From contig NZ_PPFE01000004.1 in NCBI RefSeq assembly GCF_002917925.1, positions 62,001-126,000 on the forward strand: a stretch of DNA of 64,000 bases. Direction: 5' to 3'. Of this stretch, positions 15,697 through 24,939 are shown piece after piece. The first letter of the stretch is position 1; each line of letters opens with the position of its first letter. This DNA comes from Roseovarius confluentis (GTDB lineage: Bacteria; Pseudomonadota; Alphaproteobacteria; Rhodobacterales; Rhodobacteraceae). The notes below the pieces were generated by a model. The model did not search any database, was not told where the DNA came from, and saw nothing but the letters and a program-made list of their open reading frames with translations. A program made the position numbers and the translations under genes.

Positions 15697-17988
15697 TTAG
15701 CGACGCTTGCGTGAGACCTTGCGCTTGGTCTTGTCGGACTTGTGCTTTTCGCGCGCCAGCTTGCGCTTGGGGCCGCCGCGCCCGCCCTTGGGCTTGCCGC
15801 GTCCCCGCCCCTTGCGGGGCGTGTCCGAACCGCCGGGCGTGATCGTCTTGCCGTCGAGCCGCACGAGGTCGAGCGCGAGACCGCCGGTGACAGGTGCCGC
15901 CTCGCTGAGGCGGACGACGACGCGCTGACCGAGTCCGATGACCATGCCGGTGTCGGACCCCATCAGGGTGCCGCGGTCGCGGTCGAGGTGGAAATACTCG
16001 TTGCCAAGCGCGCGCATCGGGATGAGGCCGTCGGCGCCGGTCTCGTCCAGCCGGACGAAGGCGCCGAACTTGGCGATGCCGCTGATCCGCCCGGTGAATT
16101 CCTCGCCCACGCGTTCCGACAGGAAGGCGGCGAGGTAGCGGTCATTGGTGTCGCGCTCGGCCATCATCGAGCGGCGCTCGGTTTCCGAGATATGCTCGCC
16201 GATGCTTTGCAGGCGCTCCTCGTCGGATTTCGACAGGCCGTCCTCGCCCCAGCCATGCGCCGATATGAGCGCCCGGTGTACGATCAGGTCGGCATAGCGC
16301 CGGATGGGCGAAGTGAAATGCGCGTAAGATTGCAGGGCGAGGCCGAAATGCCCGAAGTTGGAGGGTGCATAATAGGCCTGCGTCATGGAACGCAGGGTGG
16401 CGAGGTTGATGACTTCGACGTGGTCCGTGCCCGCCGCCCCGTGCAGTAGCTGGTTAAGGTGAGCTGTCTTCAGCACCTGGCCCTTGGCAAGCGTCAGGCC
16501 CGCGGCCTCGGCCACCTCGCGCAGGGTGTCGAGTTTCTCTGGCGGCGGTTCCTCGTGGACGCGGAAGAGGAGCGGGGATTTCTTGGCAATCAGCGTCTCG
16601 GCGGCGGCCACGTTGGCCAGCACCATCATGTCCTCGATCAGCTTGTGGGCATCCAGCCGGTCGGCGAAGTTGACGGAGGTGACCTTGCCTTCGTCGCTGA
16701 GCACGACCTTGCGTTCGGGCAGGTCGAGGTCGAGCGGTTGGCGGTTGGCGCGCGCCTCCTGCAGGGCGGCGAACGCCTCGTAAAGCGGGTTTATGACCTC
16801 GTCCGTGAGGGGGCCGCATTTGTCGTCCGGGTCGCCGTCGCGGGCAGCCTGTACCTGCTGGTAGGTGAGCGAGGCGGCGGAGCGCATCAGGCCGCGCACG
16901 AAGCGGTGGCCGATCTTTGTCCCGTGGGCGTCGACCTGCATGCGCACGGCGATGCAGGCGCGGGGCACGCCTTCGTGCAGCGAACAGAGATCGCCGGACA
17001 GCCGGTCGGGCAGCATCGGCACGACGCGATCGGGGAAATAGCTGGAGTTGCCGCGCTTGCGGGCCTCGGCATCGAGGGCCGAGCCGGGGGTGACGTAGCA
17101 GGCGACATCGGCGATGGCGACCCAGATGACGTGCCCGCCCTCATTTTTGGGGTCGTCGTCGGGATGGGCCCAGACGGCATCGTCGTGGTCGCGGGCGTCG
17201 GCGGGGTCGATGGTGACGAGCGGCAGGTCGCGCAGGTCTTCGCGGCCCTTGAGGCCTTGCGGTTTCTGTGCGTCGGCCTCGGCGATGACGTCATCGGGGA
17301 AATCGTCGGGAATGCCGTGCTGATGGATGGCGATGAGCGACACGGCCTTGGGCGCGGTCGGGTCGCCCAACCGGTCCAGGATGCGGGCCTGCGGCAGGCC
17401 CATGCGTCCCTTGGGCCCGGCCTGTTCGGCCTCGACCAACTCGCCATCCTTGGCGCCGCCTGTGGCGGAGGGTGTCACGGTCCATTCCTTGCCGTCGCCC
17501 TTGTCGATCGGCAGGATGCGCCCGCCCTCGGCGGTTTTCTTGAAGATGCCCAGCACCTTGCGCGGGTTGGTCCCGATCCGGCGAATGAGTCGCGCCTCGT
17601 AGTGATGCGCCTCGCCCTTGACCTCTTGCAGGCGGCCCAGGATGCGGTCGCCGGGGCCGAGCGCGGGATCGCTGGCGCGGGGGATCAGCAGGACGACCGG
17701 TTCCACCCCCTCGCCATGCCATTCCAGCGGGCGCGCCAGCAGCTCTCCATCGGGGGTCTGGTCACTGACTTGCAGCACGCTCACGGGTGGCAGCTTGTCG
17801 GGGTCGCGATAGGTTTTCTTGCGCTTTTCCAGATGCCCCTCGGCCTCGAGCTCCTTCAGGATGCGCTTGAGGTCGATCCGCGCCGCCCCCTTGATGCCGA
17901 ACGCCTTGGCGATGTCCCGCTTGGAGGTCAGGGTCGGATTGTCCGAGATCCATTGCAGGACCTGTGATTTGGAGGGCAATTCGCTCAT
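15697..17988 (-). CDS. rnr: ribonuclease R
   Basis: A 763-residue 3'-5' exoribonuclease that degrades structured RNA. In order there are an N-terminal winged helix (QVLQWISDNPTLTSKRDIAK), OB/cold-shock domains, the RNB catalytic domain with acidic residues in TIDPADARDHDDAVWAH (about 260-276), a C-terminal S1 domain (GRISGIAKFGAFVRLDE), and a Lys/Arg-rich tail typical of RNase R. The start at 17988 (MSELPSKSQ) was chosen over the upstream 18054 because the extra 22 residues are unlike the family. The adjacent DUF2064-dapE pair upstream is on the same strand but 150 bp away. Confidence 0.95.
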   Translation of the reverse strand: MSELPSKSQVLQWISDNPTLTSKRDIAKAFGIKGAARIDLKRILKELEAEGHLEKRKKTYRDPDKLPPVSVLQVSDQTPDGELLARPLEWHGEGVEPVVLLIPRASDPALGPGDRILGRLQEVKGEAHHYEARLIRRIGTNPRKVLGIFKKTAEGGRILPIDKGDGKEWTVTPSATGGAKDGELVEAEQAGPKGRMGLPQARILDRLGDPTAPKAVSLIAIHQHGIPDDFPDDVIAEADAQKPQGLKGREDLRDLPLVTIDPADARDHDDAVWAHPDDDPKNEGGHVIWVAIADVACYVTPGSALDAEARKRGNSSYFPDRVVPMLPDRLSGDLCSLHEGVPRACIAVRMQVDAHGTKIGHRFVRGLMRSAASLTYQQVQAARDGDPDDKCGPLTDEVINPLYEAFAALQEARANRQPLDLDLPERKVVLSDEGKVTSVNFADRLDAHKLIEDMMVLANVAAAETLIAKKSPLLFRVHEEPPPEKLDTLREVAEAAGLTLAKGQVLKTAHLNQLLHGAAGTDHVEVINLATLRSMTQAYYAPSNFGHFGLALQSYAHFTSPIRRYADLIVHRALISAHGWGEDGLSKSDEERLQSIGEHISETERRSMMAERDTNDRYLAAFLSERVGEEFTGRISGIAKFGAFVRLDETGADGLIPMRALGNEYFHLDRDRGTLMGSDTGMVIGLGQRVVVRLSEAAPVTGGLALDLVRLDGKTITPGGSDTPRKGRGRGKPKGGRGGPKRKLAREKHKSDKTKRKVSRKRR

Positions 17989-18087
17989 GCAATGGCACCT
18001 AGCACGAAGGTGGGGTGCGTTCCATGCGAAGATTGCCGACGCGGCCCGCCGCACCTTCTTTTTCTTGCCGGAAATACTCTCGGGGGT

Positions 18088-18106
18088 CTGGGGGTGAAAC
18101 CCCCAG
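18088..18106. repeat. short hairpin in the rnr upstream gap
   Basis: CTGGGGG (18088-18094) and CCCCCAG (18100-18106) form a perfect 7-bp stem with loop TGAAA, about 100 bp upstream of rnr and 35 bp after the DUF2064 gene. Next to it is GGAAATACTC, which recalls the GGAGTATT motifs of the 55-kb repeat. It may be a terminator or a repeat relic. Confidence 0.35.
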
Positions 18107-18141
18107 CCGGTCGACGCGGGCCTTGCCCGTGGCGAAACCGG

Positions 18142-18723
18142 TCACAGTGCTTTCAGGTCCTCGATCGTATCCACGTCCTGCAACGTATCGACAAGACCGA
18201 TGCGCGCGCCCGGCAAGGTCTCCCTGCTGTCGGCCAGCGCATGTTCGGTGGACCACCGGACGCCTTGCAGGAAATTCGGGGGAACGGCGCTGGTGCGTTT
18301 CATCCCGATCAACCAGTAGCCGCCATCGGGGGCCGGGCCGAAGACCGCGTCCTGCCGTTCGAGCGTGGCAAAGGCGCGGGCGATGTGAGCGCGGGTGATG
18401 CCGGGAATGTCGCCGCCGACGATGCAGACCGGGCCGGGCGGGCGGGTCCGCATGACTCGGGCCATGCGGGCACCGAGGTCGCCGGGGCCCTGGGGTCTGC
18501 GCTCAAGATCGGCAGGCCAGGCGCGGCTGGTGAGGCCCGCAACGTCCGGGGCGACGGCCAGCACGAGGTTCCAGCGGGGATCGCGCAGGCGGCGCAGCAG
18601 GCCGGCGGTCTGGTGGCGGACCCACCAGGTTGCGTCAACCGTGCCGATATCGCGGGCCAGGCGGGTTTTCACCCGGCCCGGGCGCGGGTCTTTCAGCATG
18701 ACGACAAGCTGTCGCCGGATCAC
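18142..18723 (-). CDS. DUF2064 / TIGR04282-type glycosyltransferase-like protein
   Basis: A 193-residue protein with a GT-A-like fold. Family motifs are KTRLARDIG near the N-terminus, [10 protein letters not shown] in the middle and [15 protein letters not shown] further on. Members are annotated as (arsenosugar biosynthesis) glycosyltransferases, but most have no known function. The GTG start at 18723 overlaps the dapE stop by 4 bp (GTGA), which decides the start; the longer upstream reading frame lies inside dapE. Coupling to dapE appears to be positional rather than functional. Confidence 0.8.
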   Translation of the reverse strand: MIRRQLVVMLKDPRPGRVKTRLARDIGTVDATWWVRHQTAGLLRRLRDPRWNLVLAVAPDVAGLTSRAWPADLERRPQGPGDLGARMARVMRTRPPGPVCIVGGDIPGITRAHIARAFATLERQDAVFGPAPDGGYWLIGMKRTSAVPPNFLQGVRWSTEHALADSRETLPGARIGLVDTLQDVDTIEDLKAL

Positions 18724-19877
18724 GCGAAATAGTCTTTCAAAACGCGAGCATAGATTGCCTTGAGCTGTTCGATCTGAGCCACCTCGACCCGCTCGTCGAC
18801 CTGGTGCATGGTCTGACCCACGAGGCCGAATTCCACGACCGGGCAGTGATCCTTGACGAAGCGCGCGTCCGAGGTGCCGCCGCTCGTGGACAGGACGGGC
18901 GTGACGCCGGTTTCGGCCTCGACCGCGCTCGACACGAGCTTTGACAGAGGGCCGGGCGGGGTGAGGAAGCTTTCGCCGGAGTTCTTGACCTGCATGTCGC
19001 CGCGCACGCCGAACTCGGCGCAAACGTCATCGAGTTCCGATTGCAGCCAGTTCGTCAGGCTGTTGCCGCTATGGGAATCGTTGTAGCGGATGTTCACGGT
19101 CATGCGTGTGGACTCCGGGATCACGTTGGTCGTCGGGTTGCCGGTGTCGATGGTCACCACGGCCAGCGTCGAAGGGTCGAAATGGTCGGTTCCCTCGTCC
19201 AGACTGTGCGACGACAGGCGATCCACCAGCCGCGCCATTGCCGGCAGCGGGTTGCAAGCGCGGTGCGGATAGGCGGAATGGCCCTGCACGCCGGTGAGCG
19301 TGATCCAGGCGGACAACGAACCGCGCCGGCCGATCTTCATCATCTCGCCCATGGTTTCGGGGCATGTGGGTTCTCCGACAAGGCAGGCGGTCATTGCCTC
19401 GCCTTCGGTTTCCATCCAGTCGAGCAGGGCAAGCGTGCCGTCGCGTGCATCGCCTTCCTCGTCGCCGGTGATGGCAAGGATCACCGCGCCTTCGGGAGGC
19501 GTGTCGCGGACGAAGTCGATGGCGGCGGCTGCGAATGCGGCGACGCCGGATTTCATGTCGGTGGCCCCACGGCCCCAAAGTTGGCCGTCGCGAATCTCGG
19601 CGCCGAAGGGATCGGCGGTCCAGGCTTCTGCATCGCCCACCGGCACCACGTCGGTATGGCCGTTGAAGCCGAAGCTGCGGGTGGCCTTCTTGTCGCCCCA
19701 GCGGGCGTAAAGGTTGGCGATGCCGTTGCGATCCACGCGGGTGCAGGAAAAGCCCGCGTCGGCGAGCAGGCGCTCAAGCAGTTGCAGCGCGCCGCCTTCC
19801 TCGGGGGTGACCGAGGCGCAGCGCACCAGTTGCGCGGTCAGGTCGACGGGGTCGGTCGGGGCGGAGTTTTGCAGCAT
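18720..19877 (-). CDS. dapE: succinyl-diaminopimelate desuccinylase
   Basis: A 385-residue M20 metallohydrolase that removes succinate from N-succinyl-LL-diaminopimelate in lysine and peptidoglycan precursor synthesis. Metal-site motifs are [14 protein letters not shown] (about 70-83), [14 protein letters not shown], and the acidic residues in [10 protein letters not shown]. The length is standard. dapD, the preceding enzyme of the succinylase branch, lies about 3.3 kb to the right in this window. The downstream DUF2064 gene is translationally coupled. Confidence 0.95.
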   Translation of the reverse strand: MLQNSAPTDPVDLTAQLVRCASVTPEEGGALQLLERLLADAGFSCTRVDRNGIANLYARWGDKKATRSFGFNGHTDVVPVGDAEAWTADPFGAEIRDGQLWGRGATDMKSGVAAFAAAAIDFVRDTPPEGAVILAITGDEEGDARDGTLALLDWMETEGEAMTACLVGEPTCPETMGEMMKIGRRGSLSAWITLTGVQGHSAYPHRACNPLPAMARLVDRLSSHSLDEGTDHFDPSTLAVVTIDTGNPTTNVIPESTRMTVNIRYNDSHSGNSLTNWLQSELDDVCAEFGVRGDMQVKNSGESFLTPPGPLSKLVSSAVEAETGVTPVLSTSGGTSDARFVKDHCPVVEFGLVGQTMHQVDERVEVAQIEQLKAIYARVLKDYFA

Positions 19878-20054
19878 TTAGGGTTTCCTGTGACGTTTCG
19901 ACAGACCTAGCCTGCACGGTTTGTAACCGCAAACCCGCGCCCGGAAAAAAGTTTGTCCTCGGGGCATGATCGATGACGGAAATTCTTAACAAAGCGAAAG
20001 AAACGTGTTAGTTGATCCTTAATAAATGACCCGAGGCAGGGCAAAAGAGCAGCT

Positions 20055-20067
20055 GGGCAAATTGCCC
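20055..20067. promoter_or_regulatory. 13-bp palindrome upstream of the Hint gene pair
   Basis: GGGCAA-A-TTGCCC is a perfect palindrome 108 bp upstream of the chosen start of the first Hint gene, in the roughly 300-bp gap after dapE. ACGTGTTAG and CACGTTAG half-repeats flank it. It may be a regulator site; nothing else was recognised in the gap 19878-20174. Confidence 0.3.
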
Positions 20068-20174
20068 GACACGTTAGCAGGCACAAAAAAACAAGCCGCG
20101 ACGTGTCAGACCGGACCACCGGAAAAGCCGATTCTTGGCGTGTGCTGACCTTGGACGTACATGAGGTGGGCAGT

Positions 20175-21761
20175 ATGGTCAGGGGCGTTGAAATCCCTAT
20201 AGACGATCGTGCGTCGGCGGTAGAAATGGCCGAGACGATCTTTGGTGACGGTGTGCAGGTGGTCAGCGCCTCTTACACCGGTGACAAGGACTCTTCGGGG
20301 ATCTACACACAAGGCAATTCGATCTCGCCGGGGGTAATGCCGTCGGACACCGGGGTGATGTTCTCGACCGGGGACCTGAATGGGTTCACCAATTCGACCT
20401 GGTGGTGGTCGAACGATTCCAATCAGTCCAGCGAGACATCGACCAGTTCCAACGGTCCCAACAACGACCTGATGTTCAATGCGGCGGCGGGGGCGCCCAC
20501 ATACGACGCCTCTTTCCTCGACGTCGATTTCATCCCGACCGGGGACGTGATGACGATGCAGTTCGTCTTTGCGTCGGAGGAATTTCCCGAGTACGCGACC
20601 GGCGCGTTCCAGGATTTCGTCGGTGTTTGGATCAATGGCACACAGGTTCCGCTGAGCGTGGGAGACGGGGATATCGACCCCAACAACCTGAACGCCGGGT
20701 CGAACGCGAACCTTTTCGTCGACAACACCTCGGACCAGTACAACACCGAGATGGACGGTTTCACAGTCACGATGACGCTGACGATCCCGGTCAATTCGGG
20801 CGACGTGAACTCGATCCGGATCGGGATCGCGGACGTCACGGACGCCAACTACGATTCGACGCTGATCATCGCGGGCGACAGCGTGCAGACGACGCTGGTG
20901 GCGCAGGATGATGTGTCGAACCTGTTTCCGACAGGCGCGAAGACGTTGGATGTCCTGGACAACGACGTCAACAACACCAGCGGCGCACTGACAATCACGC
21001 AGATCAACGGTCAGGACGTCGTCGCGGGCAGTACTGTTACGCTGGCCACGGGCCAGACGGTGCTGCTGAACGCGGACGGCACCATCACGGTCGTCGGGGA
21101 CGGCGACGTCGAGGAAGTCAATTTCACCTACACGGTCGAGAGCACGAACGGGCAGAGCGACACGGGCTTTGTCACGCTGAACTCGATCCCGTGTTTCGTG
21201 CGCGGGTCGCGTATTCTGTGCGAACGCGGCGAGGTGCAAGTCGAAGACCTGCGGGTGGGAGATCTGGTGGCGACACGAGACGACGGCCTGCAACCGCTGC
21301 GCTGGGTCGGCCACCGCGAGGTGGCGGGTGCCGGACCCTATGCACCGATCCGCATCTTGGCGGGCACGTTTGGCGATCATGGCGAACTTTGGCTGTCGCC
21401 GCTGCACCGGGTGCTGATCCGCGACAGCCTGGCCGAGCTGCTGTTCGGCGAGCGCGAGGTGCTGGTGGCGGCCAAGGACCTGGTCAACGACCGGAGCGTC
21501 CGGCGCATCGAGGTCGAGAGTGTGGATTACTTCCATCTGCTGTTCGACCGCCACCAAGTGATCGTGTCCGAAGGGTTGCCGACCGAGAGCTTCCTGCCCG
21601 GATCCCAGATCAAGAACAGTTTCGAGGCAGAGGTGCTGGAAGAAATTTGCACCCTTTTCCCCGAAATCAACCCGGAAACCGCCGAGGGGTACAGCCCTGC
21701 GGCACGACGGATACTGCGCGGCTACGAGGCGCAGATCCTGTCCAAGAAATGGGCGGCGTGA
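20175..21761 (+). CDS. choice-of-anchor L protein with C-terminal Hint domain
   Basis: A 528-residue protein without a classical signal peptide. The N-terminal part (about 1-240) matches the choice-of-anchor L pattern: GVEIPIDDRASAVEMAETIF, SYTGDKDSSGIYT, GVMFSTGD, FASEEFPEYATGAFQDFVGV. It is followed by a VCBS-like beta segment and then a Hint_2 domain from about residue 340. The Hint domain begins with CFVRGSRIL (candidate nucleophilic Cys), then GDLVATRDDG and SPLHRVLIRDS (block-B His). Such Hint domains cleave the peptide bond before the Cys. The ATG at 20175 with GAGGTG at good spacing was preferred to the GTG at 20103. The next gene starts 3 bp downstream. Confidence 0.82.
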   Translation: MVRGVEIPIDDRASAVEMAETIFGDGVQVVSASYTGDKDSSGIYTQGNSISPGVMPSDTGVMFSTGDLNGFTNSTWWWSNDSNQSSETSTSSNGPNNDLMFNAAAGAPTYDASFLDVDFIPTGDVMTMQFVFASEEFPEYATGAFQDFVGVWINGTQVPLSVGDGDIDPNNLNAGSNANLFVDNTSDQYNTEMDGFTVTMTLTIPVNSGDVNSIRIGIADVTDANYDSTLIIAGDSVQTTLVAQDDVSNLFPTGAKTLDVLDNDVNNTSGALTITQINGQDVVAGSTVTLATGQTVLLNADGTITVVGDGDVEEVNFTYTVESTNGQSDTGFVTLNSIPCFVRGSRILCERGEVQVEDLRVGDLVATRDDGLQPLRWVGHREVAGAGPYAPIRILAGTFGDHGELWLSPLHRVLIRDSLAELLFGEREVLVAAKDLVNDRSVRRIEVESVDYFHLLFDRHQVIVSEGLPTESFLPGSQIKNSFEAEVLEEICTLFPEINPETAEGYSPAARRILRGYEAQILSKKWAA

Positions 21762-21763
21762 CA

Positions 21764-22834
21764 ATGGGCTGGATCGGTCTGCGAGATCTCAATGACGGTT
21801 GGTTCAAACCGGACCCGCGGCTGACGGATACCGGCGCGGACCGGGTGTTGCACCGCGGCAGCCTGGTGGTCGAGACCCGCATCTCGGCCCAGATCCGGCC
21901 GCAGACATTGCTGGCGTTCCGTCGGACGTGGCCCATGCCCGGTTTGTTCACGATCCAGGCGTTGCCGCAGGGCGGGATCGTGCTGGTGAACGCGCAAGGC
22001 GACGATATTTGCCATGCGACCCTGCCGCTCAAGGGCGACGGGCGGTTGGACATCCTGCGGCTGACCTATTCGTGGGACAGCGCCGAAGGCTGGGCGCGGC
22101 TGACGCTGGAGCGGCCCGAGACTGACCAAGTGGAGAGTGTCGCGCTGAATGCCACCTTGCCGCTACCGGTGGACGATCTGAACGCCATCTTCGCGCATGG
22201 CTGCAATTTCGAGGTCGACGAGGAGGTCGTGTTCCTCGCGCTTTCGGACAAGATCGAGCCGGTGGGGCCATTGCCCGCACTGACATCGCAGGTGCCGATC
22301 ATGACCGATCGCGGGGAGCGCCCGGCGGGCGAGATCCGGCGCGGCGATGTCGTGGTGACGGACGATGGCCAGCGCGTGCCGGTGTTGCAGGTCGTCAAGC
22401 GGACTGTGCCCGCGCGCGGCAGTTTCCGGCCCATCCGCCTGCGGGCGCCCTATTTCAAGCTGACCAAGGACATCGTGGTCTCGCCGCAGCAGCGGCTTGT
22501 GATGCATGGCAGCGAGGTGGAGTACATGTTCGGCCGCGAGGCGGTGCTGGTGCCCGCGCGGCACCTGGTGAATGACCGCTCGGCGTTCAAGGCCAAGGGG
22601 CCGGACCTGGTGACCTATCACCACCTGCTGTTGCCGGGTCACGAAGCGGTGCTGGCGGCGGGATGTGCGCTGGAGAGCCTTTACATTGGCCGGATGCGCC
22701 GCAAGCCCGAGGCCATCGCGGCAAGTGTGCTGGCTACGTTCGACCGCAATCGTCTGCCGGAACACGCCAAGCCGGTCTGGCCGGTGCTGAAACCGTTCGA
22801 AGCGGTGACGCTGGCGACAAGCCGCGCGGCCTGA
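21764..22834 (+). CDS. Hint-like domain protein, probably inactive paralogue
   Basis: A 356-residue protein starting 2 bp after the previous stop, so the pair is cotranscribed. The N-terminal half is a beta-rich domain of unknown role. The C-terminal half aligns with the Hint domain of the upstream gene (PIMTDRGE, RRGDVVVTDDG, REAVLVPARHLVNDRS). However, the block-A Cys is missing (SQVPIMT where CFxxGS is expected), and the block-B His is replaced by Gln (SPQQRLVMH). It is therefore expected not to self-cleave. It may be a partner or regulator of the active protein, or a decaying duplicate. Confidence 0.75.
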   Translation: MGWIGLRDLNDGWFKPDPRLTDTGADRVLHRGSLVVETRISAQIRPQTLLAFRRTWPMPGLFTIQALPQGGIVLVNAQGDDICHATLPLKGDGRLDILRLTYSWDSAEGWARLTLERPETDQVESVALNATLPLPVDDLNAIFAHGCNFEVDEEVVFLALSDKIEPVGPLPALTSQVPIMTDRGERPAGEIRRGDVVVTDDGQRVPVLQVVKRTVPARGSFRPIRLRAPYFKLTKDIVVSPQQRLVMHGSEVEYMFGREAVLVPARHLVNDRSAFKAKGPDLVTYHHLLLPGHEAVLAAGCALESLYIGRMRRKPEAIAASVLATFDRNRLPEHAKPVWPVLKPFEAVTLATSRAA

Positions 22835-22847
22835 ACCGCGCGGAAGG

Positions 22848-23180
22848 TCAGTCGTAGAAGGGCGTCATCTGGGCAACGATCACAGCGTTTTCATCCAGCG
22901 CGCGCTGCATCAATTCCGTCTCGTCGTCGCTGATCTCGTGGCCTTCGGCCAACCGCTCGTCGAGCGTGCCATAGCCGGACACGTCAAGCGGCGCGGTGTC
23001 GGCCTGTTTCAGGATCGCCACGGTTTCGCGTACCGCCTCGGCCTCGTCCACGCCGGAGGCATAGACCACGAGTGCAGCGCCCGTGGCCTTTTCCGGCAGG
23101 CCGTCGCCCTGCTTGCGGCCGATCTCGACCAGCAGGGTGAAGACTTGCTGGGGTTTCTTCTTGTCAGGGTCTTTGGCCAT
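22848..23180 (-). CDS. conserved hypothetical protein downstream of dapD
   Basis: A 110-residue soluble, acidic protein (MAKDPDKKKPQQVFTLLVEIG...). The pattern VFTLLVEIGR, then AALVVYASGVDEAEAVRETVAIL, suggests a small alpha/beta fold. I do not recognise a named family. It lies 32 bp after dapD on the same strand and is probably cotranscribed with it. The ATG at 23180 was chosen because the longer frame overlaps dapD with no supporting similarity. Confidence 0.65.
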   Translation of the reverse strand: MAKDPDKKKPQQVFTLLVEIGRKQGDGLPEKATGAALVVYASGVDEAEAVRETVAILKQADTAPLDVSGYGTLDERLAEGHEISDDETELMQRALDENAVIVAQMTPFYD

Positions 23181-23212
23181 GAGGACCTCGTGCCGGGCGT
23201 GCCGCGCAGGGA

Positions 23213-24040
23213 TCAGTCGCGCAGAAGTTCGTTGATGGCGGTCTTGGAGCGGGTCTGTTCGTCCACCCGCTTCACGATCACGGCGCAATAGAGGTTGAGG
23301 TTGTTCTTGGTCGGCATCGAGCCCGACACGACGACCGAGTAGGGAGGAACCTCGCCCATGAAGACCTCGCCAGTTTCGCGGTCGACGATCTTGGTGGACT
23401 TGCCGATGTAGACGCCCATGCCCAGAACCGAGCCTTCGCGCACGATGCAGCCCTCGACGACCTCGGACCGGGCGCCGATAAAGCAGTTGTCCTCAATGAT
23501 CGTAGGGCCGGCCTGCATCGGTTCCAGAACGCCGCCGATGCCGACGCCGCCCGACAGGTGCACGCCCTTGCCGATCTGCGCGCAAGAGCCGACGGTGGCC
23601 CAAGTGTCGACCATCGTGCCCTCGTCCACGTAGGCGCCGAGGTTCACGAAGGAGGGCATCAGCACCACGCCGGGCGCGATATAGGCCGATTTGCGCACGA
23701 TGCAGTTCGGCACCGCGCGAAAGCCGCCTTCTTTCCATTCGGTGTCGCCCCAACCCTTGAACTTGCTGTCGACCTTGTCCCACCAGGTGCTGCCCTGCGG
23801 GCCGCCGGCCTGGGGTTCCATGTCTTTCAGGCGGAAGCCCAGAAGCACGGCTTTCTTGGCCCATTGGTTGACGTGCCAGTCGCCGTTCTCCTGACGCTCG
23901 GCCACGCGCAGTTTGCCGCTGTCGAGGGCGTTGAGCGTATCCTCGATCGCCTCGCGGGTTTCGCCGCCTGTGCTGGGCGTGATCTGATCGCGGTTTTCCC
24001 ATGCGGACTCGATGGCTGTTTCAAGCTGTGCGTTGGACAT
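23213..24040 (-). CDS. dapD: 2,3,4,5-tetrahydropyridine-2,6-dicarboxylate N-succinyltransferase
   Basis: A 275-residue left-handed beta-helix transferase using succinyl-CoA in the lysine/diaminopimelate pathway. The hexapeptide-repeat core is visible as [34 protein letters not shown] and beyond, with [14 protein letters not shown] and [14 protein letters not shown]. The length matches E. coli DapD (274). It works one step before the aminotransferase, and two steps before DapE, which is encoded 3.3 kb away. The start at 24040 (MSNAQLE) matches family N-termini. Confidence 0.96.
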   Translation of the reverse strand: MSNAQLETAIESAWENRDQITPSTGGETREAIEDTLNALDSGKLRVAERQENGDWHVNQWAKKAVLLGFRLKDMEPQAGGPQGSTWWDKVDSKFKGWGDTEWKEGGFRAVPNCIVRKSAYIAPGVVLMPSFVNLGAYVDEGTMVDTWATVGSCAQIGKGVHLSGGVGIGGVLEPMQAGPTIIEDNCFIGARSEVVEGCIVREGSVLGMGVYIGKSTKIVDRETGEVFMGEVPPYSVVVSGSMPTKNNLNLYCAVIVKRVDEQTRSKTAINELLRD

Positions 24041-24157
24041 CTCTGGCGTGCTCCCGTGGCAGGTCGTGTTGTGCTGGAATGCCCTATACGGGTGGACGGG
24101 AAAGATCGCAATGCGGCGCTGCGCCGGGCCTTCACCGGCGAAAGCGCAATGGGAACA

Positions 24158-24190
24158 TTAAAAAGCGGGCGCCGCTCTGGGGGCGCCCGC
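24158..24190 (-). terminator. rho-independent terminator of the SH3-domain gene
   Basis: A perfect stem GCGGGCGCC (24165-24173) / GGCGCCCGC (24182-24190) is followed on the minus strand by a T-run (24158-24164, TTTTAAT as read). It sits 27 bp past the stop codon. Confidence 0.75.
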
Positions 24191-24216
24191 CGGACTGCAT
24201 CTTGAATTCGTGGGAG

Positions 24217-24816
24217 TTAGCGTACGATGTAGACCACGCGACGCTCGGCCGGTTCGACCAGCACGGGCACGCCGTTCACGTAGGCGTAGCGATATTCCGA
24301 GTCCGGAACTGTGCGCAGGTCCACGACCTCGGGCAGGGTGGCGCCGGTTACAACCTCGCCGTCGAGGTAATAGGGGTCCATCGGGTTGTCGCGCACGTAG
24401 ACCACTTCGCTTTGAACCGGGTCGATCGGACCGACATAGCTGTCGGCCAGCGGGGTGATGGTGCCGCCGGCATCGACAGTATCGGCTTCGCTGTATTCGT
24501 AGGTAACGGTCGGCAGGTTCATGGCGCTGCGGTTCTCGATAACGCGGACCGAGCCGGCATCGGTGGACGCGGCGAGATAGTCGCCATAGGCCCAGCCCTG
24601 GGTGCCGTTATAGCTGACCTCGCACCACGAGCTGGCTTCGATGCAGCCCTGGATGCTGACGGCGCCGGCATTGGGGATGACGTCGATCACGGGCTGTGCC
24701 GGGCTGGGACCCGCGCGCAGGTTCAGGTCGGTCACGGCGGTCGCGTCGACATCGGCCAACGCGGCGCCCGCGCCGATGGTGCTGACAAGGGTCAGGCTCA
24801 GAAGTCGCTTTTTCAT
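24217..24816 (-). CDS. exported SH3 / DUF1236 domain protein
   Basis: A 199-residue exported protein. A signal peptide (about 1-21, MKKRLLSLTLVSTIGAGAALA) is followed by an SH3b domain (about 22-85, TDLNLRAGPSPAQPVIDVIP ... WCEVSYNGTQGWAYGDYL). The C-terminal segment, YVNGVPVLVEPAERRVVYIV, is the DUF1236 pattern. Two Cys in the SH3 domain may form a disulfide. It probably binds cell-wall material in the periplasm; no enzyme activity is indicated. It is monocistronic, with its own terminator. Confidence 0.8.
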   Translation of the reverse strand: MKKRLLSLTLVSTIGAGAALADVDATAVTDLNLRAGPSPAQPVIDVIPNAGAVSIQGCIEASSWCEVSYNGTQGWAYGDYLAASTDAGSVRVIENRSAMNLPTVTYEYSEADTVDAGGTITPLADSYVGPIDPVQSEVVYVRDNPMDPYYLDGEVVTGATLPEVVDLRTVPDSEYRYAYVNGVPVLVEPAERRVVYIVR

Positions 24817-24939
24817 GGGTAGTCCTCCTCACTCACATAATCTGCCGTACGGACGGGATGTCCGTCGGCGCTCTGAAGCCTCAACGCCGTGATTTCGGAG
24901 AGTGTTCCCACGCGGCCCGGCACCGTGGGAAAACGGGCG

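Noticed and set aside
16459-17967. A 502-codon plus-strand open frame inside rnr
   Set aside because: Antisense to a certain RNase R gene, without family motifs.
20106-21764. A 552-codon minus-strand open frame opposite the first Hint gene
   Set aside because: It exactly mirrors the real gene; composition (many Arg, His, Asp, Val) is typical of an antisense frame.
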